This document shows, piece by piece, positions 1 to 9,266 of a stretch of 64,000 nucleotides of DNA. Numbering within the stretch: the stretch's first letter is position 1; each line of letters starts with the position of its first letter. Under the pieces are notes generated by a model that saw nothing but the letters and a program-made list of their open reading frames with translations, was not told where the DNA came from and made no database searches. The stretch is from Clostridium_S neuense (GTDB taxonomy: Bacteria > Bacillota > Clostridia > Clostridiales > Clostridiaceae), in assembly GCF_045310695.1 (NCBI RefSeq), contig NZ_JBJIAA010000009.1:124001-188000 (forward strand), in the 5' to 3' direction. Both the position numbers and the translations under genes were made by a program.

Positions 1-29
1 TGGTTATCTATATTTCATTTCAAACGATA

Positions 30-236
30 TTATCGACTATATGATCTACTTCTCGACCAGCTCCTTGATCTGCTGCTTGACCAGCTTCTTGAACTGCTCC
101 TTGACCAACTTCTTGATCTACTTCTCGACCTGCTTCTTGATCTACTACTTGACCAACTTCTTGATCTACTTCTTGATCTACTGCTAACTTTATAATAACT
201 ATGGCCATTATATGATTCATTAACATAAGAATTCAT
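30..236 (-). CDS. Arg-Ser repeat small protein, unknown function
   Basis: This 68-residue ORF begins with a short Tyr/Asn-rich segment (MNSYVNESYNGHSYY) and then becomes almost pure Arg-Ser/Trp-Ser dipeptides to its end. The start at 236 is chosen because an AGAGG motif lies about 8 nt upstream; an in-frame GTG at 245 sits too close to that motif. A second frame of the same repeat is also open (20-226, VDQE/VGQ repeats) but lacks a ribosome binding site. The low-complexity body comes from a 12-nt tandem repeat. I do not recognise a family; an RNA- or surface-binding basic tail is only a guess. It could also be a spurious reading of repetitive DNA. Confidence 0.42.
   Translation of the reverse strand: MNSYVNESYNGHSYYKVSSRSRSRSRSWSSSRSRSRSRSRSRSWSRSSSRSWSSSRSRSWSRSRSYSR
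43..186. repeat. 12-nt tandem repeat, 12 units
   Basis: Twelve consecutive 12-nt units, each starting GA and ending mostly in CTT, CTC or CTA, run without gaps. GATCT-type and GACCA-type units roughly alternate, giving a weaker 24-nt period. On the minus strand the array encodes Arg-Ser in one frame and VDQE-like tetrapeptides in another, while the third frame has stops. Confidence 0.85.
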
Positions 237-340
237 ACATAACACCTCTTTTGTACTTTTTAAATCAATATGATTTATTTTTACAATTATATAATATGAA
301 TTAAATAAACACTGTGTTACCTATTTAAAAATAATAATAA

Positions 341-390
341 AAAAATGAGGTGTTGTAACTTCATTTTAAGTTGCAATACCTCACTTTTTA
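341..390. terminator. bidirectional hairpin terminator after ppdK
   Basis: A stem from 346 to 383 pairs TGAGGTGTTGTAACTT with AAGTTGCAATACCTCA using two G-U pairs. A-rich DNA on the left and T-rich DNA on the right give U-runs on both strands. It probably ends ppdK transcription from the minus strand. Confidence 0.75.
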
Positions 391-462
391 TTATTTAATT
401 CCTATCAAATGCTTATTATACAAAGATCTCTAAGAAAAATCATATTATTTTAGTATTCAAAT

Positions 463-3093
463 TTATCTAGGATTTTTAACTTGAGCCTGTGCAGCTGCAA
501 GCCTTGCAAGAGGAACTCTATAAGGAGAGCATGATACATAATCAAGCCCAACATCATGACAGAATTCCACAGACGAAGGATCTCCTCCATGTTCACCACA
601 AATTCCAAGTTCCAAATTAGGATTTGTTTTTCTTCCTAATTCAGCAGACATTTTTATAAGTTTTCCAACACCTATTTGATCTAATTTTGCAAAAGGATCA
701 AATTCATATATTTTCTTTTCATAATAATCCTTTAAGAACTTTCCTGCATCATCTCTGGAGAAGCCAAAGGTCATTTGAGTTAAGTCATTAGTTCCAAAGG
801 AGAAGAATTCTGCTTCTTTTGCTATTTCATCTGCTGTAAGTGCAGCTCTTGGTATTTCTATCATAGTTCCAACCTTATATTTTAAATTAGCTCCTTCTTC
901 CTTTATAACCTTATCTGCTGTCTTAACTACTACATCCTTAACAAACTTTAATTCCTTTACTTCACCTGCAAGAGGTATCATAATCTGAGGTTCAATATTA
1001 AGATTCTTTCTTCTATTTACATCTATAGCAGCTTCTATTACAGCCGTAGTCTGCATTTCAGCTATTTCAGGGTAAGATACGCTTAATCTGCAGCCTCTAT
1101 GTCCCATCATAGGATTAAATTCGTGTAAAGATAAAACTGTATTTTTAAGTTCATCAAAGGTGATTCCCATTTCTTTTGCTAAATCCTCTATATCTTCATC
1201 GTTAGTAGGTAAAAATTCATGTAAAGGTGGATCCAAGAACCTTATTGTAACAGGTTTTCCTTCCATTGCCTCATATATTCCTATAAAGTCCTCCTTCTGC
1301 ATTGGCAAAAGTTTAGCAAGTGCTTTCTTCCTTTGTTCTACAGTTTTTGCAAGTATCATTTCTCTAACTGCCGGTATTCTGTCCTCATTAAAAAACATGT
1401 GCTCAGTTCTGCAAAGTCCTACGCCTTCAGCTCCAAATTTTACTGCCTGCTGTGCATCTCTTGGAGTATCAGCATTTGTTTTAACTTTAAGCTTTCTAAC
1501 TTCATCTGCCCATGACATAAATGTTCCAAAGTAACCACTTATTTCAGGAGAGGTTGTTTTTATAGCATATCCGTACACATTTCCAGTACTTCCATCCAGT
1601 GAAATAAAATCACCTTCATTGTATACTTTTCCACCTACCTCAAACTTCTTTTCCTCTTCCTTAACAACTATGTCTCCGCAGCCTGCAACGCAGCATGTTC
1701 CCATTCCTCTAGCAACAACCGCTGCATGTGAAGTCATACCACCTCTTACTGTTAGTATTCCTTCTGAAGCTACCATTCCTTCTATGTCTTCTGGTGATGT
1801 TTCAAGTCTTACAAGTATAACCTTTTCTCCATTTTCATGATGCTGTTTTGCATCTTCTGCTGTAAAATAAATTTTTCCTGAAGCAGCTCCTGGTGATGCT
1901 GGAAGACCTTTTGCTATTGGTTCAGCTTTCTCAAGTTCCTTTTTATCAAAAGCTGGATGTAAAAGTGAATCAAGCTGTTTTGGTTCAACCTTGAGAAGTG
2001 CTTCGTCTTTGGTTAATAATCCCTCGCTAACCAAATCAACTGCTATTTTTAATGCTGCTTGAGCAGTTCTCTTTCCATTTCTAGTTTGCAGGAAGTAAAG
2101 TTTGCCTTGTTCTATAGTAAATTCCATATCCTGCATATCTCTATAATGCTTTTCAAGCTTTTGCGCTATTTCCATAAATTGCTTATAACATTCTGGCAAA
2201 TCATTTTGTAGCTTTGTTATTGGCTGAGGTGTTCTTATTCCGGCAACGACATCCTCACCTTGTGCATTTATAAGATATTCTCCAAATATTCTCTTATCTC
2301 CAAGTGCAGGATCCCTTGTAAATGCAACTCCTGTCCCTGAAGTGTTTCCCATATTTCCAAATACCATTGACTGAACATTTACAGCTGTTCCCCAGTTACC
2401 TGGTATATCATTTATTCTTCTATATACTATTGCTCTAGGATTATTCCAAGATCTAAATACAGCAGTAACTGCTTCTATTAGCTGCTCTCTTGGATCTGCT
2501 GGAAAATCTTTTCCTAATTCTTTTTTATATAATTCTTTAAACTGGGAAAGTATGTTTTTTAAATCATTTGCATCTAATTCGGTGTCGTATTTAACATTCT
2601 TTTCATCTTTAACTTTGTCTATAATATCTTCAAATTTTCTACCATCTATCCCCATTGCAACATTTGAAAACATTTGAACAAATCTTCTATAAGAATCATA
2701 TGCAAACCTTTCATTATTTGTAAGCTTTTTAACTGCCTCTACAGTTTTATCATTTAGTCCAAGATTAAGTATTGTATCCATCATTCCAGGCATTGATACT
2801 CTTGCTCCTGACCTTACAGAAACAAGAAGTGGGTTTGTATCACTGCCAAATTTTTTCCCTGTAATTTCCTCAAGTTTTCTCATATGCTTATCAATTTGTT
2901 CATGTACTTCATCAGATATCTTTTCGCCATCTTCATAATATTTTATGCACGCTTCTGTTGTAACCGTAAAGCCCTGTGGAACAGGTATACCAAGGTTGGT
3001 CATTTCAGCTAAATTTGCTCCTTTACCTCCTAGTAAATTTCTCATACCTGCATTTCCTTCATCAAAAAGGTATACATACTTTTTTGTTTCCAT
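463..3093 (-). CDS. ppdK: pyruvate, phosphate dikinase
   Basis: The 876-residue protein interconverts pyruvate, ATP and phosphate with PEP, AMP and pyrophosphate in the cytoplasm, at the pyruvate/PEP node of glycolysis and gluconeogenesis. The N-terminal ATP-grasp domain starts with GGKGANLAEM and continues past VRSGARVSMPGMMDT. The swivelling phosphohistidine domain carries GGMTSHAAVVARG with catalytic His456 and the neighbouring Thr454 that is the usual regulatory site. The C-terminal PEP/pyruvate barrel has FGTNDLTQMTFGFSRDD and the GICGEHGGDP end. Length is normal for bacterial PPDK. AAAGGGGATG precedes the ATG. It is monocistronic, with a hairpin terminator downstream; no PPDK regulatory kinase gene is adjacent. 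Confidence 0.97.
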   Translation of the reverse strand: METKKYVYLFDEGNAGMRNLLGGKGANLAEMTNLGIPVPQGFTVTTEACIKYYEDGEKISDEVHEQIDKHMRKLEEITGKKFGSDTNPLLVSVRSGARVSMPGMMDTILNLGLNDKTVEAVKKLTNNERFAYDSYRRFVQMFSNVAMGIDGRKFEDIIDKVKDEKNVKYDTELDANDLKNILSQFKELYKKELGKDFPADPREQLIEAVTAVFRSWNNPRAIVYRRINDIPGNWGTAVNVQSMVFGNMGNTSGTGVAFTRDPALGDKRIFGEYLINAQGEDVVAGIRTPQPITKLQNDLPECYKQFMEIAQKLEKHYRDMQDMEFTIEQGKLYFLQTRNGKRTAQAALKIAVDLVSEGLLTKDEALLKVEPKQLDSLLHPAFDKKELEKAEPIAKGLPASPGAASGKIYFTAEDAKQHHENGEKVILVRLETSPEDIEGMVASEGILTVRGGMTSHAAVVARGMGTCCVAGCGDIVVKEEEKKFEVGGKVYNEGDFISLDGSTGNVYGYAIKTTSPEISGYFGTFMSWADEVRKLKVKTNADTPRDAQQAVKFGAEGVGLCRTEHMFFNEDRIPAVREMILAKTVEQRKKALAKLLPMQKEDFIGIYEAMEGKPVTIRFLDPPLHEFLPTNDEDIEDLAKEMGITFDELKNTVLSLHEFNPMMGHRGCRLSVSYPEIAEMQTTAVIEAAIDVNRRKNLNIEPQIMIPLAGEVKELKFVKDVVVKTADKVIKEEGANLKYKVGTMIEIPRAALTADEIAKEAEFFSFGTNDLTQMTFGFSRDDAGKFLKDYYEKKIYEFDPFAKLDQIGVGKLIKMSAELGRKTNPNLELGICGEHGGDPSSVEFCHDVGLDYVSCSPYRVPLARLAAAQAQVKNPR

Positions 3094-3680
3094 AGTAACA
3101 TCCCCTTTAATCGTTTTGTTGTTACAGTTATACCAACTTAAATGGCATATCTTTTTCTATATATAGGATTACTAACTCAACTTTTAATTTATATACGCCT
3201 CATATTGTCTTAAACATAACATTTTGAAACATGCATAAATTGAGTTTCGATACAATAATCCTTACTAACGAGAATTTCATCTCGATTAGTTCAACTTAAA
3301 TCGTTTACTTTCGACATAACAACATGTTAACTACAAGAATTACCCTATTAATGATATAAGCTATTAAATTATAGAAACCCATAATCACTATAAAAATAGT
3401 ACTAAATACACTTATAATAAATATAAAATTATTAAATTTACATATTCATTATAACATTTTCCAAAAATAATTATTACACCTATTTCTCCAGTTTTTGGTT
3501 TAATTCAAGTATAATATGGCTAATTATTTTGAAAATTCTTTAATTTGCTTAATTTTTCATAAATTATTTATTTAATTTGTGCAAGCCATTTAACATAAAA
3601 GTTACAAAATAGTTATAGAATAGATTTAATAGCTAATTGAATTTATATTTGTGCAATAGTATACTATTTTGGGTAGAGGT
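3094..3680. other. divergent intergenic region with structured repeat
   Basis: This AT-rich gap separates ppdK (minus) from the LtaS-like gene (plus) and must hold both promoters. It contains one member of the dispersed hairpin family (3165-3262) and an adjacent short hairpin at 3264-3290 (ACTAA-CGAG pairing with CTCG-ATTAGT). A TATAAT near 3512 could be a plus-strand -10 box but I see no convincing -35. No ORF is supported. Confidence 0.6.
3165..3262. repeat. structured intergenic repeat, diverged copy
   Basis: Terminal AGGATT at 3165 is matched by AATCCT at 3257-3262, and inner CTCAA/TTGAG segments also pair. The left arm shares ACTAACTCAACT with the repeat at 11868, so I place it in the same family. 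It is the most diverged member seen here. Confidence 0.5.
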
Positions 3681-5598
3681 GATGAATTTGAAAATACCCA
3701 AACTGATTAAAATTGCGTTGAATAATACATTTATAAAAAATGGTATAGAAATTCTAAAAATTAATGCCGATGTAATTATATTCTTTATAATATTATGCAT
3801 AAAGCTAATAAACTATGGAAAAAGCATATCGCCCGAATATTTTAGTACAACGGTTATTACACCTATAATTGCATCTCTATTGTTATTATTTAGTTTTTCA
3901 TTTCTATTAAAAAATAAAAAAAGAATAAGGTATTTATTTATTATAGACATTTTAATAAGTGCTCTTATACTAGCAGATTTAGTTTATTATAGATATTATA
4001 CAGATATTATAACTATCTCATCTATTGGAAATGCCAAATTATTAGGCGGCGTAAAAGATGCTATAGCAAGCCTTGTAAAAGTTAGCGACTTTTTTTATTT
4101 AATTGATATTATAGTATTTATCCCTATATTTAAAATATACTATAAAAAAGTTGATGTTAAAGTTCAGTCATTAGTAGCTAGAATCATTACCTTTTTTATG
4201 ATATTTACTGTTGGAACGGTAGTTGAGGCTAAGACATTTAAAAAAGTTTCAATAGAACAGCCTACTCTTTTAACTGCTATGAGCGATAGAATTTATTTAA
4301 CTAAAATGATAGGGAATTTGAATTTTCATATGGTTGACTTATTTAATTTTTCAAATACCAAAATAAAAAATTCAAAAAAACTTTCAGCAAGCGAAGAGAA
4401 TCAGGTAAAAAGTTATCTTAAAAGTAAAACAACTAAAACAAATCAATTTACCGGTATAGGAAATGGAAAAAATCTTATAATGATTCAGGTAGAGGCGCTT
4501 CAAAACTTTGTCATTAATGCTAAAATTAACGGTAAAGAAATAACACCTAATTTAAATAAATGGGTAAATAAAAGCGCATATTTTGACAATTATTTTTATC
4601 AAGTAGCTGGCGGAAATACTTCAGATGCTGAATTTATGTCTCTTAATTCACTTTACCCAGCTCAATCCGGGGCAGCATATTATACGTATTGTGGTAACAC
4701 GTTGAATTCACTACCTAAGGAATTAAACGCCAATGGCTATTATACCGCAGCACTCCATGGATACGCTGAAGGTTATTGGAATAGAAATGTAATGTATAAC
4801 ACTGAAGGTTTTAATGATTTTTTTGGACAATCCAAGTATGATAGGAATGAAAACGTAGGCTTAGGTCTAAGTGATAAATCTTTTTTAAATCAATCATTTG
4901 ATGAACTTCAAAAATTCAAGCAACCATATTTTTCTTTTCTTATTACTTTAAGCAGTCATTACCCATTCAATGATGTTAAAGGATATGAAAATGGTATGGA
5001 TACTTTGGATGTTGGAAGTTATAAAAACACTTTGTTTGGAAATTATTTAGAAGGTATACATTATACCGATAAGCAACTTGGGGATTTTTTAGATAAGCTC
5101 GAAAGTTCTGGAATAGCAGATAATTCTATTATTGTATTATATGGTGACCATTTTGCTATTCCTAAACAAAATATTAATGATTTATATAAATTTGAAGGCT
5201 CAAGTAGTTCAGATGATTTAGCATGGTATCAATATCAAAAAGTACCTTTATTAATACATTTTCCTAAGGATAAAAATAAGGGAACAAACCATACTTATGC
5301 ATGCCAAATGGATTTACTTCCAACTATAACAAATATGTTTGATTTAAAAAATGATTATATGTTTGGTAAAGATATATTTAGTACTGGCAATAGAAAGGTT
5401 ACATTTAGGAATGGGTCATTTACAGATGCAAATGTATTTTATGTATCATGGACAAATACATATTATGATATAAAAACTGGAAGTAAGGTTAATGAGACGC
5501 CTAAACTTAAGAGTCTGAAAGAAAATAGTTCAAATGAATTAAAATATTCCGATGAGTTATTAAACCATAATTTAATAAAATCATGGATAAAAAAATAA
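3681..5598 (+). CDS. LtaS-family membrane sulfatase-fold synthase
   Basis: This membrane protein of about 640 residues has roughly five N-terminal transmembrane helices and an extracellular sulfatase-like domain, the layout of lipoteichoic acid synthases and other phosphoglycerol transferases. GNTSDAEFMSLNSLYP contains the Thr expected to be the catalytic nucleophile, and YGDHFAIP and LITLSSHYPF match conserved metal-site and active-site regions. These enzymes move glycerol phosphate from phosphatidylglycerol to a glycolipid or polymer outside the membrane. The frame is open from TTG 3637, but the only ribosome site (AGAGG at 3674-3678) lies before ATG 3681 and TTG 3687; TTG 3687 has the better spacing, and I give the ATG. 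A perfect bidirectional terminator follows. The exact polymer made cannot be told from sequence. Confidence 0.88.
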
Positions 5599-5599
5599 A

Positions 5600-5648
5600 A
5601 TGCTTCTCAACTATAAATCTCTGATTTATAGTTGAGAAGCATCTTTTT
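5600..5648. terminator. bidirectional intrinsic terminator
   Basis: A perfect 20-bp stem (5600-5619 with 5623-5642) has a 3-nt loop, TTTTT on the plus side and A-rich sequence on the other. It separates the convergent LtaS-like gene (plus) and the DUF4342 gene (minus). Confidence 0.92.
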
Positions 5649-5681
5649 AATTTATTAAGTCTTTTAATATTTATCTAAATT

Positions 5682-6272
5682 TTATTTTGTCTCATTATTG
5701 TCGCTATTTTTGTTCTCATCTATATCGTCAAATCTTACAGTATACTGATATGAGTTTTCATCATCTTTTTTATCATTGCTGCCCTTAAATTTGTCTTTAA
5801 ATTCTGATGCTGCATCACTCATTTTTTCTTTGACAGTTGAAACAGTATCTTTAACTACTGTATTAACAACTTCAACAGACCCATCCTCTTTTGTTATTTC
5901 CACTGTAACTTTAGCAACTACCGCAGTTAAAAACATAAGTGCTATTGATGGAGCCCATGCTATTCCCGCAGCAACACCACCTACTATACCGGCACTAACA
6001 GGTATATCAAGAATAACTTTTTCATCTTTTTTAACTCTTATCCTTGATACATTGCCTTTGTTTATGGTTTCTTTAAGCCATGTAACAAATTCATCCTTGG
6101 TGGTATCAAATTGCTCCCTTGCACTTCCAGCTTTCTTTGAATTTTTTTCTACATATACCAAAGCATCAATTACATTTCCATTAGAAGCTTCAAGGGCTTC
6201 TTTGGCTTCTGTGTATGTAACCCCTGTTCTTTCTTTAATGATATCAATTTTCTCCAAAGTTATTTCTTCCAT
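5682..6272 (-). CDS. UBA/TS-N plus DUF4342 domain protein
   Basis: The 196-residue protein starts with a UBA/TS-N-like helical domain (residues about 3-42, IIKERTGVTYTEAKEALEA then NVIDALVYVE), as in the N terminus of EF-Ts and nascent-polypeptide-associated proteins. A DUF4342 segment follows (about 55-130) with a Gly/Ala-rich hydrophobic stretch near VSAGIVGGVAAGIAWAPSIALMFLTA that may insert in or fold against the membrane. The C terminus is charged and low in complexity. Function is unknown. It begins 7 nt after the recO stop with its ribosome site (AAGGAGTGA) inside the recO end, so it is probably cotranscribed with era-recO. It ends at the shared bidirectional terminator. Confidence 0.8.
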   Translation of the reverse strand: MEEITLEKIDIIKERTGVTYTEAKEALEASNGNVIDALVYVEKNSKKAGSAREQFDTTKDEFVTWLKETINKGNVSRIRVKKDEKVILDIPVSAGIVGGVAAGIAWAPSIALMFLTAVVAKVTVEITKEDGSVEVVNTVVKDTVSTVKEKMSDAASEFKDKFKGSNDKKDDENSYQYTVRFDDIDENKNSDNNETK

Positions 6273-6279
6273 TTATAAT

Positions 6280-7023
6280 TCACTCCTTATTCATTAAACT
6301 TAATATTTCCAAACTTTTAGGTTTTTTTGCATAATCTTGAGATATAAACTCATTTAATATTTCATATATCTCTTTTTTTATATTTTTATTTAAGTTCACT
6401 TTATAAATATTGCCTATAGGAGTTCTATTTAAGTAATTAAGAGCACCATAGGAAGCAGGTGTAATACTTCTTCCTCCTTCTTTTGCACAATCGTCACATA
6501 AAAATCCATAATACTTATAGCTTATATAATTAGAAGATGATATTCTCTTTTTGCATTTAGCACAATGCCCAAAATTAAGGCTATATCCAGTATACCTCAT
6601 AAGCTTTAATTCAAATGCTCTAGCCAAAGTTTCAAGCTCTCCTACTTTATTTTTCATTAAATAAAATGTACTTACAAATTCTCTAAATAAATCTCTGGAA
6701 CTTTCACCTTCAACCATAGAAATATCTATTAATTCACAAAGATATGAAGCATAAGTGAGAATATCTAGATCATTTAGAAAACCTTGAAAAGAATCGATTA
6801 TTTCGCCTTCATTTAATATAAACATGCTTTTCCCTTTAAAAAAAACATAATCTCCAAAACAAAAATTTATGGTTATAGGTAGATATTTGCTTCTATTCTT
6901 TTGTGCACCTCTAGCAATTGCAGATATTTTGCCCAATTTTTCAGTAAAAATCCAAATCAATTTATCATTTTCATTTAAATTTTGACTTTTTATTACTACA
7001 CCTCTGCTTTTAAATACCGCCAG
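6280..7023 (-). CDS. recO: DNA repair protein RecO
   Basis: RecO loads RecA with RecF and RecR during gap repair. The OB-fold N terminus (FKSRGVVIKSQNLNENDKL, then FTEKLGKISAIARGAQK) and a four-cysteine zinc finger (CAKCKK, then CDDC near residue 175) are visible, and the 247-residue length fits the family. No ATG, GTG or TTG is placed to start the conserved N terminus. The best start is CTG at 7023, about 11 nt after AAGGAGG; the first standard in-frame start, TTG at 6960, would delete the first beta strand of the OB fold and has no ribosome site. The gene follows era and precedes the DUF4342 gene closely, so it is probably in that operon. A CTG start is inference. Confidence 0.9.
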   Translation of the reverse strand: MAVFKSRGVVIKSQNLNENDKLIWIFTEKLGKISAIARGAQKNRSKYLPITINFCFGDYVFFKGKSMFILNEGEIIDSFQGFLNDLDILTYASYLCELIDISMVEGESSRDLFREFVSTFYLMKNKVGELETLARAFELKLMRYTGYSLNFGHCAKCKKRISSSNYISYKYYGFLCDDCAKEGGRSITPASYGALNYLNRTPIGNIYKVNLNKNIKKEIYEILNEFISQDYAKKPKSLEILSLMNKE

Positions 7024-7066
7024 ATTCTCATCTCCCTCCTTGTTATTTTAACCTTTTTTCTAAAAA

Positions 7067-7948
7067 TTATTTGTATCCTAACTCTTTAAGTACAAAAGGA
7101 CTGTCTCTCCAATCTTTTTTAACCTTAACCCATAATCTTAAATTCACTTTTTTGCCAAGAAACTCTTCCATACTTTCTCTTGAATATGTCGATATTTTTT
7201 TTAACATTTTTCCATTCTTTCCTATTATTATTCCCTTATGTGATTCCTTTTCACAAAGCAAATTAGCTTCAATGTTGTATTTACCATTTTCATTTTGTTT
7301 CATTTTTATAATTTCTATAGCTATTCCATGAGGAACCTCGTCAGATAAAAGCCTTAAAGCTTTTTCTCTTATAATCTCCGATACAATAAATCTTTCCTGT
7401 TTATCTATTATCATATCCTCCGGATAATATTTAGGTCCTTCTTTCATATATTTAACCATAAGCTCTATTAAGGTATCTACATTTTTGCCTTTAATAGCTG
7501 CTATGGGTATTATTTCTTGAAACTCAAAAAAATCAGAATAATTTTTAAGAGTTTTTGCTAGCCTTTCATCCGTAGTTTCATCCATTTTGTTAACCGCTAA
7601 AAATACTGGTACTTTAGCACCCCTGAGCTGTTCTAATATATGAATATCTCCCTTTCCTACCTCAACATCAGGAGTAGTTACAAAGACAACCAAATCTACA
7701 TCATTCACAGCATCACTTGCCACTTTAACCATGTATTCACCAAGTTTATGTCTTGGCTTATGAATTCCAGGAGTATCTACAAAAATAATTTGATAATCCT
7801 CACCTGTAAGTATAGTTTGAATATTATCTCTTGTGGTCTGAGGCTTGCTAGATACAATAGATAACTTTTCACCCATTATGTAATTAAGAAGCGTAGACTT
7901 TCCCACATTTGGTCTTCCAATAATTGTTACAAATCCAGATTTAAACAT
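7067..7948 (-). CDS. era: GTPase Era
   Basis: Era is a GTPase that binds 16S rRNA near its 3' end and assists 30S subunit maturation. The G domain shows GRPNVGKS (residues 11-18), the DTPG switch II motif and NKMD. The C-terminal KH domain includes HKGIIIGKNGKMLKKI. At 293 residues it is standard. AAGGAGG precedes the ATG. It lies 17 nt downstream of cdd and upstream of recO, the conserved ybeY-dgkA-cdd-era-recO order. Confidence 0.97.
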   Translation of the reverse strand: MFKSGFVTIIGRPNVGKSTLLNYIMGEKLSIVSSKPQTTRDNIQTILTGEDYQIIFVDTPGIHKPRHKLGEYMVKVASDAVNDVDLVVFVTTPDVEVGKGDIHILEQLRGAKVPVFLAVNKMDETTDERLAKTLKNYSDFFEFQEIIPIAAIKGKNVDTLIELMVKYMKEGPKYYPEDMIIDKQERFIVSEIIREKALRLLSDEVPHGIAIEIIKMKQNENGKYNIEANLLCEKESHKGIIIGKNGKMLKKISTYSRESMEEFLGKKVNLRLWVKVKKDWRDSPFVLKELGYK

Positions 7949-7965
7949 AAGTCCTCCTTATATAA

Positions 7966-8355
7966 CTAAAATTTATCGAATGGTTCAGGAAATATATCTT
8001 TCATTTCCTTTACTATATACTCTTCTTCGCTTTTAGCAAGAATTATTTTAATATCCTCCGCTGCAAATTCACTTATTACCTGTCTACAAATTCCGCAGGG
8101 ATAAGTATAACCATCTTCATCGGATACTATTGCAATTGCCTTTATGTCGGTTTTTCCTTCTTCACTTACAGCTTTGAATATAGCTGTTCTTTCAGCGCAA
8201 TTTGTAGCTCCAAAGGAAACATTTTCTATATTGCATCCTCCAAATATACTATCATTTTCAGTTAAAATTGCTGCTCCTACCCTAAAATGTGAATACGGAA
8301 CATATGCCCTTTCTTTATACTCCATTGCCTTCCTTATTAATATACTATAGTCCAT
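7966..8355 (-). CDS. cdd: cytidine deaminase
   Basis: The enzyme deaminates cytidine and deoxycytidine to uridine and deoxyuridine for pyrimidine salvage. The 129-residue length matches the small tetrameric bacterial form. Zinc ligands and the proton shuttle are clear: Cys53 and Glu55 in TNCAERTA, then Cys87 and Cys90 in PCGICRQ. A GAAGGGA ribosome site precedes the ATG. It sits between dgkA and era, an arrangement common in Firmicutes. Confidence 0.96.
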   Translation of the reverse strand: MDYSILIRKAMEYKERAYVPYSHFRVGAAILTENDSIFGGCNIENVSFGATNCAERTAIFKAVSEEGKTDIKAIAIVSDEDGYTYPCGICRQVISEFAAEDIKIILAKSEEEYIVKEMKDIFPEPFDKF

Positions 8356-8422
8356 TGTAATTTTCCCTTCTTTTCTAAATATAATTCACAATCAATAGCT
8401 GCTGTAGACTGATAAGTTATTC

Positions 8423-9121
8423 TTACCTAAATAGCTTAAACAAAATTATTGTAATTAAAACTCCAAAAACTGCACCCACTACTACTTCAAATACAGAATG
8501 AATTTCCGAATCAACTCTACTTTGAGCAACTATTACTGCCAATAAATAACTTAAGACTATAACCTCTATTTCTGGCGATATAAGCGTTATCATTGTAGCT
8601 AGTGAAAAAGCTATTACACTATGTCCACTTGGCATTCCTCCTCTTAATGGAGTTCCTTCGCCAAATTTTGCTTTAACTATAAGTGTAACAATACATACAA
8701 TAATCAAAATCATAAATAGCATATATGGATTAGAATTTTTAACTCTAATTATAAGATGATTGGCTGCTGGTTTAAGCTTATTCCAAAATATAACAAAGCC
8801 AACTATAACAGCATTTATAGCCGTTACCAAAACTGCTCCAGCTGCAGCATCCTTAGCTATTTTAGCAAGAGGATGATAATAATTTACATATAGGTCTATA
8901 ACGCTTTCTATTGCTGTATTAATGAGCTCCGCGGCTATTACCATAGTTATAGTTATAGTTATTACAAGAAGTTCAACCTTAGATAAATCTGTAAAAAAGC
9001 AAATAGTAAGTATTAATAGAGCGAATATAAAATCTATTCTAATATTAAGTTGCGTTCTTATTGCATATATTATACCTTCAATCGCATAGTTAAAACTATC
9101 AACAAGCTTTTTCATTTTCAT
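8423..9121 (-). CDS. DgkA-type lipid kinase fused to PAP2 phosphatase
   Basis: The N-terminal half (about residues 1-115) is a DgkA/undecaprenol kinase, with three membrane helices and the ELINTAIESVIDLY motif. The C-terminal half is a PAP2 phosphatase with KAKFGEGTPLRGG, then PSGHSVIAFS and SRVDSEIHSVFEV, the three classic phosphatase motifs. One polypeptide therefore carries a kinase and a phosphatase for lipid (undecaprenyl) phosphates. Standalone DgkA is about 120 residues, so the fusion is real and not a start error. ATG 9121 is preferred because GGGATGA lies 7 nt upstream; ATG 9151 has no such site. It lies between ybeY and cdd. The actual lipid substrate is inferred from family knowledge. 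Confidence 0.9.
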   Translation of the reverse strand: MKMKKLVDSFNYAIEGIIYAIRTQLNIRIDFIFALLILTICFFTDLSKVELLVITITITMVIAAELINTAIESVIDLYVNYYHPLAKIAKDAAAGAVLVTAINAVIVGFVIFWNKLKPAANHLIIRVKNSNPYMLFMILIIVCIVTLIVKAKFGEGTPLRGGMPSGHSVIAFSLATMITLISPEIEVIVLSYLLAVIVAQSRVDSEIHSVFEVVVGAVFGVLITIILFKLFR

Positions 9122-9222
9122 AAATATCATCCCATACATGTTAAAATTCATTTAGAAAATTATTCTATAATAAATTATATCAAATTATTTTTATAAATGT
9201 CACAAAAAACTTTTATTCTAGT

Positions 9223-9266
9223 GATAGTTATGGCATGCACACAATTTTGTGCATGCCATAACTATC
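9223..9266 (-). terminator. long hairpin overlapping the ybeY stop codon
   Basis: A perfect 18-bp stem (9223-9240 with 9249-9266) and 8-nt loop overlaps the ybeY stop at 9262-9264. There is no immediate U-run on the minus strand; a T-run follows about 15 nt later. It may be a weak terminator or an RNA processing/stability element between ybeY and dgkA. Confidence 0.6.

Noticed and set aside
43..186. CRISPR array
   Set aside because: Units are 12 nt with no unique spacers; it is a coding tandem repeat. No cas gene is in the window.
20..226. VDQE/VGQ repeat ORF on the minus strand
   Set aside because: No ribosome site at its start; it reads the same 12-nt repeat in another frame. The Arg-Ser frame has the better start.
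1160..1534. Plus-strand ORF opposite ppdK
   Set aside because: It is the antisense shadow of a clear PPDK reading frame and has no ribosome site.
3637..3680. TTG 3637 as start of the LtaS-like protein
   Set aside because: No ribosome site precedes it, while AGAGG lies just before ATG 3681 and TTG 3687.
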